Shown here one piece after another: positions 22,740-33,909 of a stretch of DNA of 64,000 bases. Source of the stretch: Henckelia pumila (lineage: Eukaryota; Streptophyta; Magnoliopsida; Lamiales; Gesneriaceae). The DNA is taken from the NCBI RefSeq assembly GCF_033568475.1, contig NW_027331831.1, forward strand, positions 3,720,001 to 3,784,000, read 5' to 3'. The translations under genes were made by a program, and so were the position numbers. A model generated the notes under the pieces. The model had not been told where the DNA came from. It saw only the letters and a program-made list of their open reading frames with translations, and did not search any database. Position 1 is the stretch's first letter. Each line of letters begins with the position of its first letter.

Positions 22740-23289
22740 TTTTTCCGCATAATTCTTTATACTGCAAATGAGCACAAAATCTCCAGATTAAAGCATAAAA
22801 CCTTTACAAGTTAAGCATAGAACCTATAGATTTCAAGCATAGATTAGCCTAAATCCAGCACAAAAATTAAATATTAAAATATTCAAGTTTGGTGGTCCTA
22901 GGGAGTTATAGTAAAGAATCTTTTGCCTAGAGAGTTATAATAAAGTTAGGAAGGGTATTAGGGATTTTAGGACAATTTACTCCTAAAAAAATGATTTAAT
23001 TAAAGTATGAGCTCCGTTTTTTTTAAAAGAAAAAGTTAAGAAGTGATTTGTTGTAATGGGTTTCTAACTTGAGATATCAGTTCGTGGTTAATTAATCTAT
23101 ACAATTTATATTATTATACACTATATGATTAAATTTTAGCACCTCATATTAAGTATTGATTAACTTTAGTACGTCAATGTGACACCAAAGTTTCTTTACA
23201 GTTTTACATGTAATAATATTAGTTAACCAAAATATTGGGTTATTAGGCCATCTCCAATGGCTGTCATTGATTCACTGGGCTGATGTGGC
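22740..23289. other. AT-rich spacer, no gene
   Basis: No coding signal. The segment GAGAGTTATAATAAAG / GGAGTTATAGTAAAG is repeated near 22917 and 22948. The right end is the target duplication of the hAT-like element. Confidence 0.55.
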
Positions 23290-23629
23290 TAGAGGTGTCA
23301 AAATGGGTTAGGTCCGTTGGGTTGGCACGCCCCGCCATACAAAATTGGTGGGTTGGGTTGATAATTTCTCAACCCGCTTAAAAGGTGGGCCGGCCCGCAC
23401 CGCCCCGCCTAAAGGTGGGTTGTGGTGGGTTGCGGGTTGGCCCGTAAAAACCCGCCAATTTACACATGAACCCGCTGGGTTGGTCCGCCCCGCCACCTAA
23501 AATAGATGGGTTGAGCTGATGTTTTCCCAACCCGTCTAAAAGGTGGGCCGGCCCGGCCCGGCCCGCCTAATGGTGGGTTGCGACAGGTTGTGGGTCGGCC
23601 CGCCCCGCTGGCCCGTTTTGACACCTCTA
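23290..23629. mobile_element. Non-autonomous hAT-like MITE
   Basis: 340 bp with 18-base terminal inverted repeats (TAGAGGTGTCAAAATGGG and CCCGTTTTGACACCTCTA, 17 of 18 paired) and GGGTTGG/CCCGCC-rich inner arms. Flanked by GATGTGGC (23282-23289) and AATGTGGC (23630-23637), an 8-base target duplication with one mismatch, as expected for hAT. No transposase, so it depended on another element. A 62-residue minus-strand frame inside is a repeat translation. Confidence 0.8.
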
Positions 23630-23741
23630 AATGTGGCAAAATAAAAGAGCTATTTCATTGTTAGAGCAAAAGGCGCTCTTCACTAAAAGAACGTCCTTTG
23701 CCTTTCTTTTTTTTTTTTAATTCAATTATTTTTTATTATTT

Positions 23742-23746
<5 letters not shown>

Positions 23747-23781
<35 letters not shown>
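23747..23781. repeat. (TA)n microsatellite
   Basis: About 17 TA dinucleotides, followed by further TA-rich text to about 23806. Confidence 0.9.
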
Positions 23782-23783
<2 letters not shown>

Positions 23784-23811
23784 CCGCTATTATCTATATA
23801 TATATAGCTTC

Positions 23812-23966
23812 GATCCCCTGCACCCTAAGGTGCAAAAAAACTGTGTACGACCACTAAAATTCGGTAGTGGGTTTTAGTGGTTTTTTTTTTTTTTGCACCA
23901 CTAAAACCCACTATCGGGTTTTAGTGGTCGCACACAGTTTTCCTGCACCCTAGGGTGCAGGTGATC
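23812..23966. mobile_element. Fold-back MITE, near-perfect hairpin
   Basis: 155 bp whose two halves are inverted copies. The left arm GATCCCCTGCACCCTAAGG ... CTGTGTACGACCACTAAA pairs with the right arm GACCACTAAAACCC read in reverse, ending GTGCAGGTGATC. Each tip contains its own small palindrome (GCACCCTAAGGTGC; GCACCCTAGGGTGC). It sits in TA-rich sequence, so a TA target is likely but cannot be proven. Confidence 0.65.
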
Positions 23967-24789
23967 AAAATTATATATATATATATATATACATACCAAA
24001 TGGCTAGGATGTTTGTAAAAAAGTGAGGTAAGTTAATAATTATTTAATTTGTGACCAAAATACGCTCACATATAACCATAGTATATCACAAGCGCAAAAT
24101 TAAAGATAGTCGAAACTGATTAATCTGCGGAGAATATTTCTCATTCACGGGCGATCGAATCTTGAGAAAATTTATGAGGCGGAGATTTTTGTTTTGATTT
24201 TTCAACTATAAAGAACAAATCAGATATGAGGTCGGAACATAGAAAATTTATGAGGCATAGAAGTTTTGTTTTGATCGAATCGTTACTACTGTAGATTTTT
24301 TAATTTAATCAAGTGGGAAAAACAACGGAAAAAGTGTCCTGCCGGAACAATGTTTTAGTCAATAATTTTCCCAATCAGAATGCCTTGGAAACAAGTCAAA
24401 CATGAGACAATTAAAAATTTCTGGCTTAATCAAGCTTACCAAATGGCAAGGATGTGATGCGATTCATCTTCTCAAGTGAGAAAAACAAAACATTGGATGG
24501 GCTTTTAATAACCGAAAATGTAAAGCCCAAAATAATAAAAGCCCAAACAAATAAAATATCGTAAAGTCGAAAATTGTAAAGCCCAAACTTTTAAAAAATT
24601 TAACCGGGTTAAGGCCCAATGCAACTATTTCTCCATTTATTTAGACCTCGACACTAAAACGGGAAGATATCCTCCCACGCACGCCACGTTAACAAAAAGT
24701 TAATCAAGCCCTTGCTAGCGACAATTCTTGACCCGCAAAATAGTGAGATACTATCTCCTTTGAACTCGGGTACTGCGGATCGTTCAGCG
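23967..24789. other. Upstream region of DUF1664 gene
   Basis: No gene. It should contain the promoter and 5' UTR of the gene starting at 24790. Around 24515-24620 the phrase AAAGCCCAAA recurs with small variations, low-complexity text typical of plant intergenic DNA. No TATA box could be chosen with confidence. Confidence 0.5.
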
Positions 24790-27700
24790 ATGGCTATGCA
24801 GGCTGGGATAGGGGTTTCGAGGATACTCCTCATCGTCGGAGCAGGTATCTCTAGATTGTGCTTGTTTGTGTGTGTTTCGTTGTTGCAATTTTTGTGTTTG
24901 AGTTTGATCCGACTTTTGGTGAGAGTTTTTCTTGCTTTTATTTGGTGGAATTAGGTTATACGGGAACGATACTGATGAAGAACGGGAAATTATCAGATGT
25001 ATTGGGTGAACTACAGGTACTTGATCTTCCACCTCCTTTTGAATTCTGAATCCAGCTGTATACATGTGTATGTAATTTGAAATCAATCTATTCATTTACC
25101 TTGTTGAGCTTCTGTAAGCTGGGAGTATAATTTTTGTCGTGGGGTTATATTGTCTTTAAGTTGAGGTGAAAAAATTTGTGAATCTCGCTATACTTTTTGT
25201 CACCTACTTTTTTAATTGTTTGAGAATAAGGAAGACACCGGTTACGATGATTTATCCGGTTTGGAGAAAAATTATATGTCCCCTTAGTTTTTTTTGTTTT
25301 CTGATCTCTTATATCAAGTCAGTATTAAATTTTACTGAATTCGTGAATAGTCGTTACAGTAGCTTGCGAAACGCTTTAGAATTGTTAACGAAAGCAGTCC
25401 CATCTGGAAATTGAGCATCAATAACTCTTTGGTACTCAACGCTCAAGCCTTCTCCCAGAGATTTCGAGGTTTCCAATAAAATGCTTCAATTTGGTTCATT
25501 TGTTGGCATTTCATAGTCATTTATGATTCTTTGGACGCAAATTGGTGACCAATTAATTGATAAGACTGTTCTCATAATTTCATGGTGCTAATGTGTTGTT
25601 ATAAATGTCTTTTATGGTAAAGCTACTTTGTGTTGCAATCTGTTTACTATACATATGTCTTGTGTCGTCTACGTTTCACAGTTGTTTTCAAAGTTCTTTT
25701 GGCGTGTGTTTGGCAGAATCTAGTTAAGGGGATGGAGAAATCAGGGGAATCGGAAGGGGATTCTGAGGCAGTTGCTAGCCAGGTATACCGTAACTGATTA
25801 GGGATTACTCAAAAAGTTATTCTACTGTTTTTTTATTGTTATTTTAAACTTTAATCATTTATTTGATTGGTCTATTCTTACGTCCTGTTTCAATTACTTT
25901 TGTATATCTTTTTTGAGTGAAATAAAAAGAGAATTCTATCATTGTTACTTTGATGTCACTCCAATTTAATTCTTCTGTGAGCATTTACACTTTCCAGTGA
26001 GATGACTAGCTTTGGGCGTGGGAGATATCTCTTTGCCTGGTGTATATTAGTTAATTGTGCAGTTTTCTTTCTACTTTCTAGCATGGCATGGTATAGAGTT
26101 GCTCTTTCTTACTTCTGCCTGAGAATCTTGTGGGTGTCTTTTCTGTTTAGTCACATACCTGCGGACAAAAATATCGAATTTTAGCCGAAGATAATTCAAG
26201 TTTGAAAAGTGTGAATAACTGGAACTGTGAAGGTGAATAGCTTTAAATATTAAATATTAGGTATTAATTTGTTACATGGTTGATTACAGGTTCGTAGGCT
26301 AGCCATGGAGGTTCGCCAAATGGCCTCGTCTAGGCAGATTACTGTTTTTAATGGAAATTCTGGGCAAAGTTGGTATCTCTTGTTTATGCTAGACCATCAA
26401 GGAAAGGTTTAAGGATGTTTAAGTGATTTCCTCTCCTTTTCTTTTTAACAGTTAACTGGACTTCTCTAATAGTGCCTGCAGCTGCTTTAGGAGCTGTGGG
26501 TTATGGATACATGTGGTGGAAGGTAGAATAGCGTTTCATTATATTCATTTATGTTGCATTGGAGCATTCTGAAATATTCTTATTTTCTGCTGCTTGCATA
26601 CAATTGGCTGAACCTTTTTCTTTTGTGTGTTGGTTCCCTGCTGGTTCTTCTTTTGGCAGGGTATTTCATTTTCAGACCTGATGTATGTAACCAAGCAAAA
26701 TATGGCAAATGCTGTAACCAACTTGACAAAACATTTGGATCATGTGACAGAGGCCCTTGCAGTAAGTATATGTTATTTCTTGATAGGTTGTTTATTCATG
26801 CATACTGGTACCGATTGCCAAATTCAATAAGCAACTTTGCTTTCGTTTTATTATTTTTCTTTCAGTCTCTTTTTTAATTTCAATTTTCAATGCATATTAT
26901 AAGCAGGCATATTGTTTCAAAAGTTCACTGTTTCCTGTAAATGTGCTATGGTACATACTTTATTCTCATAGAAGTCAATATAAAAAATTTTCAAGAATTT
27001 CATTTAAAGACTGCTCTCAAAAGAAATTTTAGTTTTAGTGTTGTGGTTTTTTTTTTCTTTGGTTTTTTTTCCCCTGATGAACCTAAGCAATGGAACTTCC
27101 TTAATAGATATGATTTTATATGGATGACGGAAACCTCTTAACAACTGGGATTTCCTTATATTATGAATTTTCATATATGATCTTTTGATCAGGCGGCAAA
27201 AAGACACTTGACGCAGAGGATTGAGAACTTGGACGGGAAACTGGATGAGCAAGTAGAGATATCCAAATTAATTAGGAGTGAGGTATATATTTAGTGCAAT
27301 AATTTTACCCCTATGTCAATCTCAAAGTTGTGTCCCTAAAATGTGCATTGTAAGATAGATGTTTGCTTCTGGTGTAGATTGTCTCTGAAAGGTATAATCT
27401 GCTCTATCTCATTTTGGTTGGCAATCTGACTTATGAGCATGACCGAATAGCAAGCCTAGGAAATATCTTTTGATTTGAACATCATTCGAAATCATTGTTT
27501 TTGAAAAAACTAACTTGTGAATCAGGTTAATGATGTACGTGGTGATGTTTCTCAAATTGGATTTGATTTGGATGAATTGCAGAGGATGGTTTCTGGTTTG
27601 GTATGTTATTTTATCTCAAATTCTTGATTATTATATGGTGTGTATTTTTCTTGTAGTTTACTCTTTTGTTAAATCATTTGTTCAGAAGTCCTGAATCCCA

Positions 27701-29909
27701 ACTGCCTCTCTGCCATAGGCCATAATTATTTTCTACATTACCCATCTTACCACCATTATTGATTTCTTCACTTGCTATTGTCTTCAGCTATTGTTTTTCT
27801 CCAGTCAGTTCTTTCTTTGCAGAGAGGTAAGGGATAGAAAGGTTGACTATATAGTAGAGGGTAGGCTACATGTTTTTTTTAGTTGGGTACTACTTTGGGA
27901 TATGCACAAGGTAAAAGGGTACGATAGCCTACATTTTTATTCGAATAATTGAGTAGCACCAGATGTGGAAAAAATCTCAGTGAAGGATGCTTCTTTAACT
28001 TTTCCGTGGACTTAATTTTGTTTCATTATTAGAGTTTAAACTGTCCAACAGCAAGAACCTAAATTCACAAACAGTGGCAAACATGTCCTATTCGAATGCA
28101 TCCTGCTTTATATTGTTGCGACTTTAAATTGGTGGTTGATGATTATGAAACAATTATTAGCTGCTGATACAACCTTTGTTTGTGATATCTTGGGAACTTC
28201 AATATATATATTTCTCGGAACAACTCGGGACCTTATTATTTTTAATAGGATGCTTCAAAGATGTATTTGACTTATTGGATGTTCTTCGTTTATTTTAAAT
28301 TAGTCTCATGATTGTGAATAACTTTGACTGCTTATTACAATCAATATTGTTGGTTTTCTGGATAATAAGCATATCATATAATATATTCCCTTGTCTATCC
28401 TTTTTCTCATTGTAAGATGCTAAATTGCAGGATGGCAAGTTGCTGTCATTAGAAGGCAAACAGGTGAATTAACTTGTACATTTTAATTCATATTTATATA
28501 AAATGAATAAGCTTCCATTGCTTCATAACCCCTTCAAAAGTAAATATGATTATATTGTACAAAAACTTTCAAAGTACAACATTAATTTCTCAAGACCCTA
28601 GTAATGATGATAAGTGTTTGATCGTGCTTCGATACACATGTCATAGGAGCTTGCGAATGCTGGGGTTATGTACTTGTGTGGCATTGTCAACGGAAGAAAG
28701 ATTAAAATGCCTGATTCGCTTCAGGTTCGGAATTTACTTATCTGATTTGCTATACACTTGGTTATATGCTGTCTAATTCAGATTGTATATCCCGGATTAA
28801 AATGGGCTAAGAGACTATTGCTTTAGGAAATTTCTTTTTTCTCCTCCAATTCCAAATTGTTCCTTTTTGGTAATGTGCGTTTATTTTCATTGCTCATTAC
28901 GTACTACAAGTTAAACTAGCTTTTTTGTTATTTTTTTTCAGGAACAGTTTAAAATTGCTGGAAACTCAACACCAAGTTTAATGGTACCTTATCTATTTTC
29001 TGCTGTCTCTTCTTAACCTAAAGATATTGAAAAACAAAGTCAATTCAGAGAAAACTAACAAACAATTCACTCCCATTTGCAATGAAATGTGAACCCTATA
29101 AGTTCCACCCGTTGATTTTTTAAAATATTACGTTTCTATTTAAGATGCAAGTTCCACCCGTTGATATTATTTGTATAATTTCTATTACTCAATCAATATA
29201 ATCTGATCTTTAGTATAAATTTAATCTCTTCCATTTCATGCACTCCTGAATACTCACAGGGTCTCAAGGAGCTAGCAGATTCTGTGCCTTCTGGAAATAA
29301 TTTATTGACCAATGGAAATGTGCTAGAAGGCTCTGATAAGATGCCTCGAACCTATTCAAGGTATTATTTAAGTTGTTAAATTTTAATAATATTAGATTTT
29401 AAGTGGCAACAGACGTAGTTGAAGGGCGTTAAAATAAATTTTCAGATTGCAACTAAAGTGCTTATTTTATTATAATCTACTACATCGACTAGATTTCACT
29501 GCTCTGTATTCATGGATTTGAGAATATTTGGAATTTAAATATTGTTTATATCTATTTGGAAAGATGAAAATAAGATCAGGAGTTGAAAGAATTGGTTAAA
29601 CTTGTTCAAATTCATCAAATTAAAATCGAAGAATTTGAAGAGGTTTAGATTGGAATTTGAAGCAGGGATTCTAAAATTTCATTTGTCAATTTTCCCGTCA
29701 AATTCTATTATTTGAACAGCTAATGGGATTCTTAAATGCTGTTTGTCAACTCTTACCAACATCAATTATGGAATTTGTAATTCCAAATTTATGTGCTTTC
29801 AAGTTCATGTCAGATCCAGTTAAATTTATATTCCGTACAGTTCTTGCAACTCTTCTTCCATTATAAATCAAATGGATTTAAATGCAGGATGGCTTCAAGC
29901 AAGTGTTGA
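24790..29909 (+). CDS. DUF1664 family protein
   Basis: Thirteen exons: 24790-24844, 24955-25016, 25717-25782, 26290-26368, 26452-26522, 26660-26761, 27193-27282, 27526-27600, 28431-28463, 28647-28724, 28942-28983, 29260-29360, 29888-29909. All junctions are GT-AG and in phase, giving 291 residues. A hydrophobic N-terminus (about 5-25, VSRILLIVGAG) is followed by a second hydrophobic segment (about 91-110, LIVPAAALGAVGYGYMWW) and a long helical, coiled-coil-like DUF1664 region (about 115-225) with regular Leu/Ile/Asp spacing. The family is plant-specific, with no established biochemical role; two membrane segments suggest an organelle or endomembrane protein (inference). The start is the first ATG of ATGGCTATGCAG. 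The last exon adds only RMASSKC. The exon 4/5 junction (26368|26452) was chosen because the alternative donor creates a stop. Confidence 0.88.
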
Positions 29910-31676
29910 TCGTCCCCCCTTTTCTTCCTCGGTGGTCTTGTCCAGGAAGTTCATGTGTATAAAATTAACTGGCTCGATTAAGCAACTTCATATGATTTGT
30001 CTTGAATTGGTGAGTCCGTCTTATTTTACCTCTGAAATTTATGGGATGTCCTGCTTGTTAAACTCAGGGGCTACATAACATCGATATGGTGCTCAGTTTT
30101 GTTTCATCAGTAACTTTTATACATGCTTGCCAAATTTCCATGATAGTTTGTCAAGCATGATTATCTATTGCTGGTAGACATCAGGGCCTCGGATAAATCA
30201 AGAATAATTTGATCATTGATTTTATACTTTTTGTGGTCATTTTTCAAAATAAATTACGTGTAATTGACAACATAAATATAGTGTATTGAAGATGTGGAGG
30301 TCGCCTTTGCTGGCTGCCATAGTATTTTTTGAAACGACCTCACATGTCTATATATGTGAGACGGGTCGAGCTGGTCCATACGTGCAATGAAAAATATAAT
30401 TTGACATAAAAAGTTTATTAATACGTTTCATGAGTCAGAATGAGTTGGAGATTAGTAAATAAAATTGACTTGATGGTGCTATAAGAGTTTTTATGTTAGT
30501 AGAGCTATCATCTAATTTTTTGGGGGTTGCTATCACAATTCGATCCATTTCCAGCTTCATCTCGAGCTCTCAGTTTTGAGCTTAACTTTGAATCAAGTTT
30601 AAGTTCGAATTTGAGCTAAGCCAAAAATTGTCCAGTCTTTAAAATATAAATTTACAAGAAATGGTAGCATCGTACTGAAAATCTTCCCGTTGGACACATT
30701 AGCCAACGCTGTCTTTGGACACACACACACTCCTTTGTGGAGAGGACGAGATGTTAAAGATCAAAATAATTTAAAATCAAATGAATTTTTAGATATGTGA
30801 GATGTTTTTTTTATTTTTTTAGAGTCAAATATGTGAGATGTTAAGAATAAAAACAAGGGAAAATAGCTGTTTTTGTCTGATAATTTGCTGCTGCTTCTTT
30901 TTTAAGTTTTCATCTATTAATTTTTCAATTTTGGATTTTGGTACAAACTTTTTAATTTCGAATATTTTACCAATATCTTCTACGAACTAAGTTTTAGAAT
31001 AATGTAACTATTTTTAACCAAAAATGTATACATAAACTTTAATTTTCGAATGAGTTTCTAATTTCCGTACATTTCTTTATATTTGGAGAAAAGAGTTAAA
31101 AAAAATGTTTTTCAAAAGAGTGATAATAAATTAATAATCGTAACAATAAAAATAATAATTCGAATATGAGAATCTCCCGATATCCAAAGCAAAATAGGAG
31201 CATGGGTCATGAGTCATCCACTGTGCTTTTCTCGGTATTTCATGCTTTTGGCAAATGGCGTGCATTATGTTTCGTCAGTCTGGATAAGTTTAAACGTTTT
31301 TGGACAAAGGTCAAAAAAGAGGAATATAATACTGTTACTCGTCTCCCAAAAAATGTTACTAAAATTATTTTGAGTTTCCAAAAAAATTAATTTATTTTAA
31401 AAAAAAAGGTACCTACTTTTAAACTTGTAAATGGAATATCCGAATAATGCCAATCAAAGAACGAGCATATTATTCGTAAAAACTAAAAACCTTATATATC
31501 CAAAATAAATACATAAGAAATTAATTTTTTTTTAAAGAAAACACCAATGAGTATCGAAAAAACTTGCTTTTTTTTTTTTTTTTTTTATGGGGAACATCCG
31601 GACATGTTACAGCAGAGCCCTTGGCCTATGAACAATTCAAAATTTTCTACTCCATATTTTTTTTAAAAATGCTAGA
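29910..31676. other. Spacer, no gene
   Basis: The first part should be the 3' UTR of the DUF1664 gene. Contents are a decayed repeat around 30330-30380 (TGTGAGACGGGTCGAGCTGG, resembling a MITE end), an AC run at about 30719-30731 and AT-rich text. The 74-residue frame at 31166-31390 has no protein character. Confidence 0.55.
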
Positions 31677-31841
31677 TGTACATTTTGTAATGTATACCTT
31701 AATTTACATTCTTACTTAAAATTTTTTTAATTTTCCTCATTAATTGCAAAATACCCATGATAAGAAATAAATATTTAGTTGATCAAAAAAAGTTTTATAA
31801 TTAATAAAAAAAATATAAACTAAAATGTAGACTGAGGTGTA
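31677..31841. mobile_element. MITE, copy 1 of a pair
   Basis: 165 bp closely matching 59417-59573 across most of its length, including the core CATTAATTGCAAAATACCC and ATGATAAGAAATAAATAT. Termini are TGTACATTTTG and TGAGGTGTA, decayed inverted repeats. No coding capacity. Confidence 0.65.
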
Positions 31842-32189
31842 TTTTTTTTTACTACATTGTTGTCATTTTTTTTTTTTTGAGCAGAAATTTTATGTCATCA
31901 ATTCATTCCGCATTCATTTTTCCACAAACTAAAAGCTTAGAATTTGCAGAACAAGAACATTAATAATACGAAACAAAGCATAATATATCGAACTCCTTTG
32001 ACTCAAACAAATTGCAAATGAGAAAATACAGCCAACCCAAACTTGAAACTACCAAGTTTGATTAATTTCTACTTAATACTTCCGGTGTTTCTAATTTCAA
32101 CTCATTATTATTATTATTACCATCTGGGAATTGAAAAAAAGCAAACACCTTCGAATTATGCCCCTTAGTATACATTCTCATGAATGAAA

Positions 32190-32936
32190 TCAATGGCAGA
32201 AAATGACTTTAAGTTCGCGTGGAGAGGAGCACTCATGTATCAGCGACGGATTGTCATGTGCGTAGGTGAAAGTAGCTGGGCAAGCATGCTTGAAGAACTC
32301 CGAGTAACTCGAAGCCCGACATGTCTGCGGGCTGTTGTAATGGTTCCGACAGCAAAGCTCGTCCGTCCCGAACGCCGCGCAGCCGCTCTTGCAGCCGACC
32401 ACTTTCCCATGCGGAGCTCTCAGCTGCAGCCCATGAGGGCAGGTCGCCAGCAGGTCGGCCCGGCAGCCCACCACGGGGCACTGGCCCTCGCCTTCGTGCG
32501 GGGTCACGGTCATGGGCACGTTGAAGCCGTCCACGAGGCTGACGCCGTAGGAGGAGAGGTCGGTGTGGCCGTGGTGGAGGGAGAACTGAGCCAGGGTGGC
32601 GGGGGCCGCGCCGCCGGCTCCTTCGCATTGTAAGCGGCCGCCGCAGTCGCCTGTCTCGCAAGAGAAGCGTCCGTTCACGTGGGTGCACTGGGTTCGGGCC
32701 CAGATGCGGCCGGACCAGTGGGTGGCGGGGGCGGGGAAAGAGCGGTGGGTGACGGTGGGGAGGGCGAAGCCGCCGCGCTCGAGGACGGGGTGGCCGGCGT
32801 TGGGCTGTATGGCGGGCCAAACAGTGTAGGGACAGTTGTTGACGAGTGTTAGGATGAGGCCCGGGTCCGTAGCATTGGCGATGGTGAAGAAGAAGATGAA
32901 GAAGAAGACAACAATGGAGGAGAGAGAGTTGGCCAT
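32190..32936 (-). CDS. Thaumatin-like protein (PR-5 type), secreted
   Basis: Single exon, 248 residues. The start at 32936 was chosen over an upstream in-frame ATG (33005) because it gives a classic signal peptide (residues 1-22, MANSLSSIVVFFFIFFFTI, cut after ANA) and leaves a TATA box 50-60 bases upstream. The mature part has 16 cysteines, as in the large thaumatin class with eight disulfides, and the family signature GRFSCETGDC (89-98). The acidic-cleft region (SLVDGFNVPM) is present. Such proteins are exported to the apoplast or vacuole; several bind or hydrolyse beta-1,3-glucans and inhibit fungi. The coding sequence is markedly GC-rich compared with its surroundings, with many G/C third positions. 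Length and motifs look intact. Confidence 0.93.
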   Translation of the reverse strand: MANSLSSIVVFFFIFFFTIANATDPGLILTLVNNCPYTVWPAIQPNAGHPVLERGGFALPTVTHRSFPAPATHWSGRIWARTQCTHVNGRFSCETGDCGGRLQCEGAGGAAPATLAQFSLHHGHTDLSSYGVSLVDGFNVPMTVTPHEGEGQCPVVGCRADLLATCPHGLQLRAPHGKVVGCKSGCAAFGTDELCCRNHYNSPQTCRASSYSEFFKHACPATFTYAHDNPSLIHECSSPRELKVIFCH

Positions 32937-32985
32937 GGAGATTTTCTGCGATAATGCTAATAGTAAAGTATGTCCTTTGCCTCTG

Positions 32986-32997
32986 CATATATAGATA
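32986..32997 (-). promoter_or_regulatory. TATA box of thaumatin-like gene
   Basis: Minus strand TATCTATATATG, about 50-60 bases before the chosen ATG at 32936. It is the only good TATA box nearby and supports the downstream start codon. Confidence 0.6.
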
Positions 32998-33000
32998 CAC

Positions 33001-33909
33001 GACACATCTGTTTGGAACTTTTTAAATTTACTTTTTTATTTTTATTTTTTTTTATAGAAAACAAAAACTTCTTTTTTAATCCATTGTTAAAAGCAACTTG
33101 AGTAAAATATGATTCTTTGGCGCAGGTTGATACGTTGAATAAACTCTTGATTGTCTTTGCAATCACATGTTTGATGTAATCATTGATCATAGATAAAAAT
33201 AAAAATTTATTAAAAGTTAAATAACTCATTGATAACTCATCAACCCATTTTACCTTTGATTAAGCTTATCCATATGGATTATAAAAGCAATTTACAAAAC
33301 CATCCCTTCAATATAAATAATAAAAATAAATAGGTTAATAATTGAGAGAGAAAGAAGGGCATTTTGGTCAATCTAAATTATTTCTACTAACTTATCTCAC
33401 TTTTAAAAATCATATCAAACATAAAAATAACTATCAAATACATACTTATCTTCTCTTATTCATCACTTATACATCAATATTTTAATCCCTGAATAAATTT
33501 AGGAGAGTTTTTATGTTATTTTTTAAAAAATTTGATGCAGTACTTTCACGTGTCACATTTAGCCATACTAATTAAAGGTGAATGGTCTATGTCTACTCAT
33601 TCGTCAGTCATCATCATTATTCTTTGGACAAAAGTGATAAACGGGAAATTCGATCCTATGGGCAAAACATACTTTAATTTGTGATTTTGAGATTACAATC
33701 CACAACTTTTAAAATTCTTGAAAGTCGGTATACACAATGAATGCCCCATAATTTTGGTTACACATTGATTTCAAATAGTTTTTTAAAGTTATGAAAACAA
33801 TAATATATATGATCAAATGATATATCCCCAATCCAAAAAGCTTCTTTATAGTATCTTATTCATCACATTGAACAACAAATTAAAAAGGAACTGATGAACA
33901 TGTACATAG
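33001..33909. other. Spacer between two minus-strand genes
   Basis: No gene. A segment around 33290-33330 (CCCTTCAATATAAATAATAA) is also found at 57840-57862, so it belongs to a dispersed repeat. The part nearest 33909 should hold the 3' UTR of the P450 gene. Confidence 0.55.

Noticed and set aside
31166-31390. 74-residue plus-strand ORF
   Set aside because: No recognisable domain, no splice or promoter context, AT-rich surroundings.
32184-32829. Plus-strand ORFs of 149, 67 and 77 residues and a second minus frame of 248 residues
   Set aside because: Shadow frames of the GC-rich thaumatin-like gene, which has the cysteine pattern and signal peptide.
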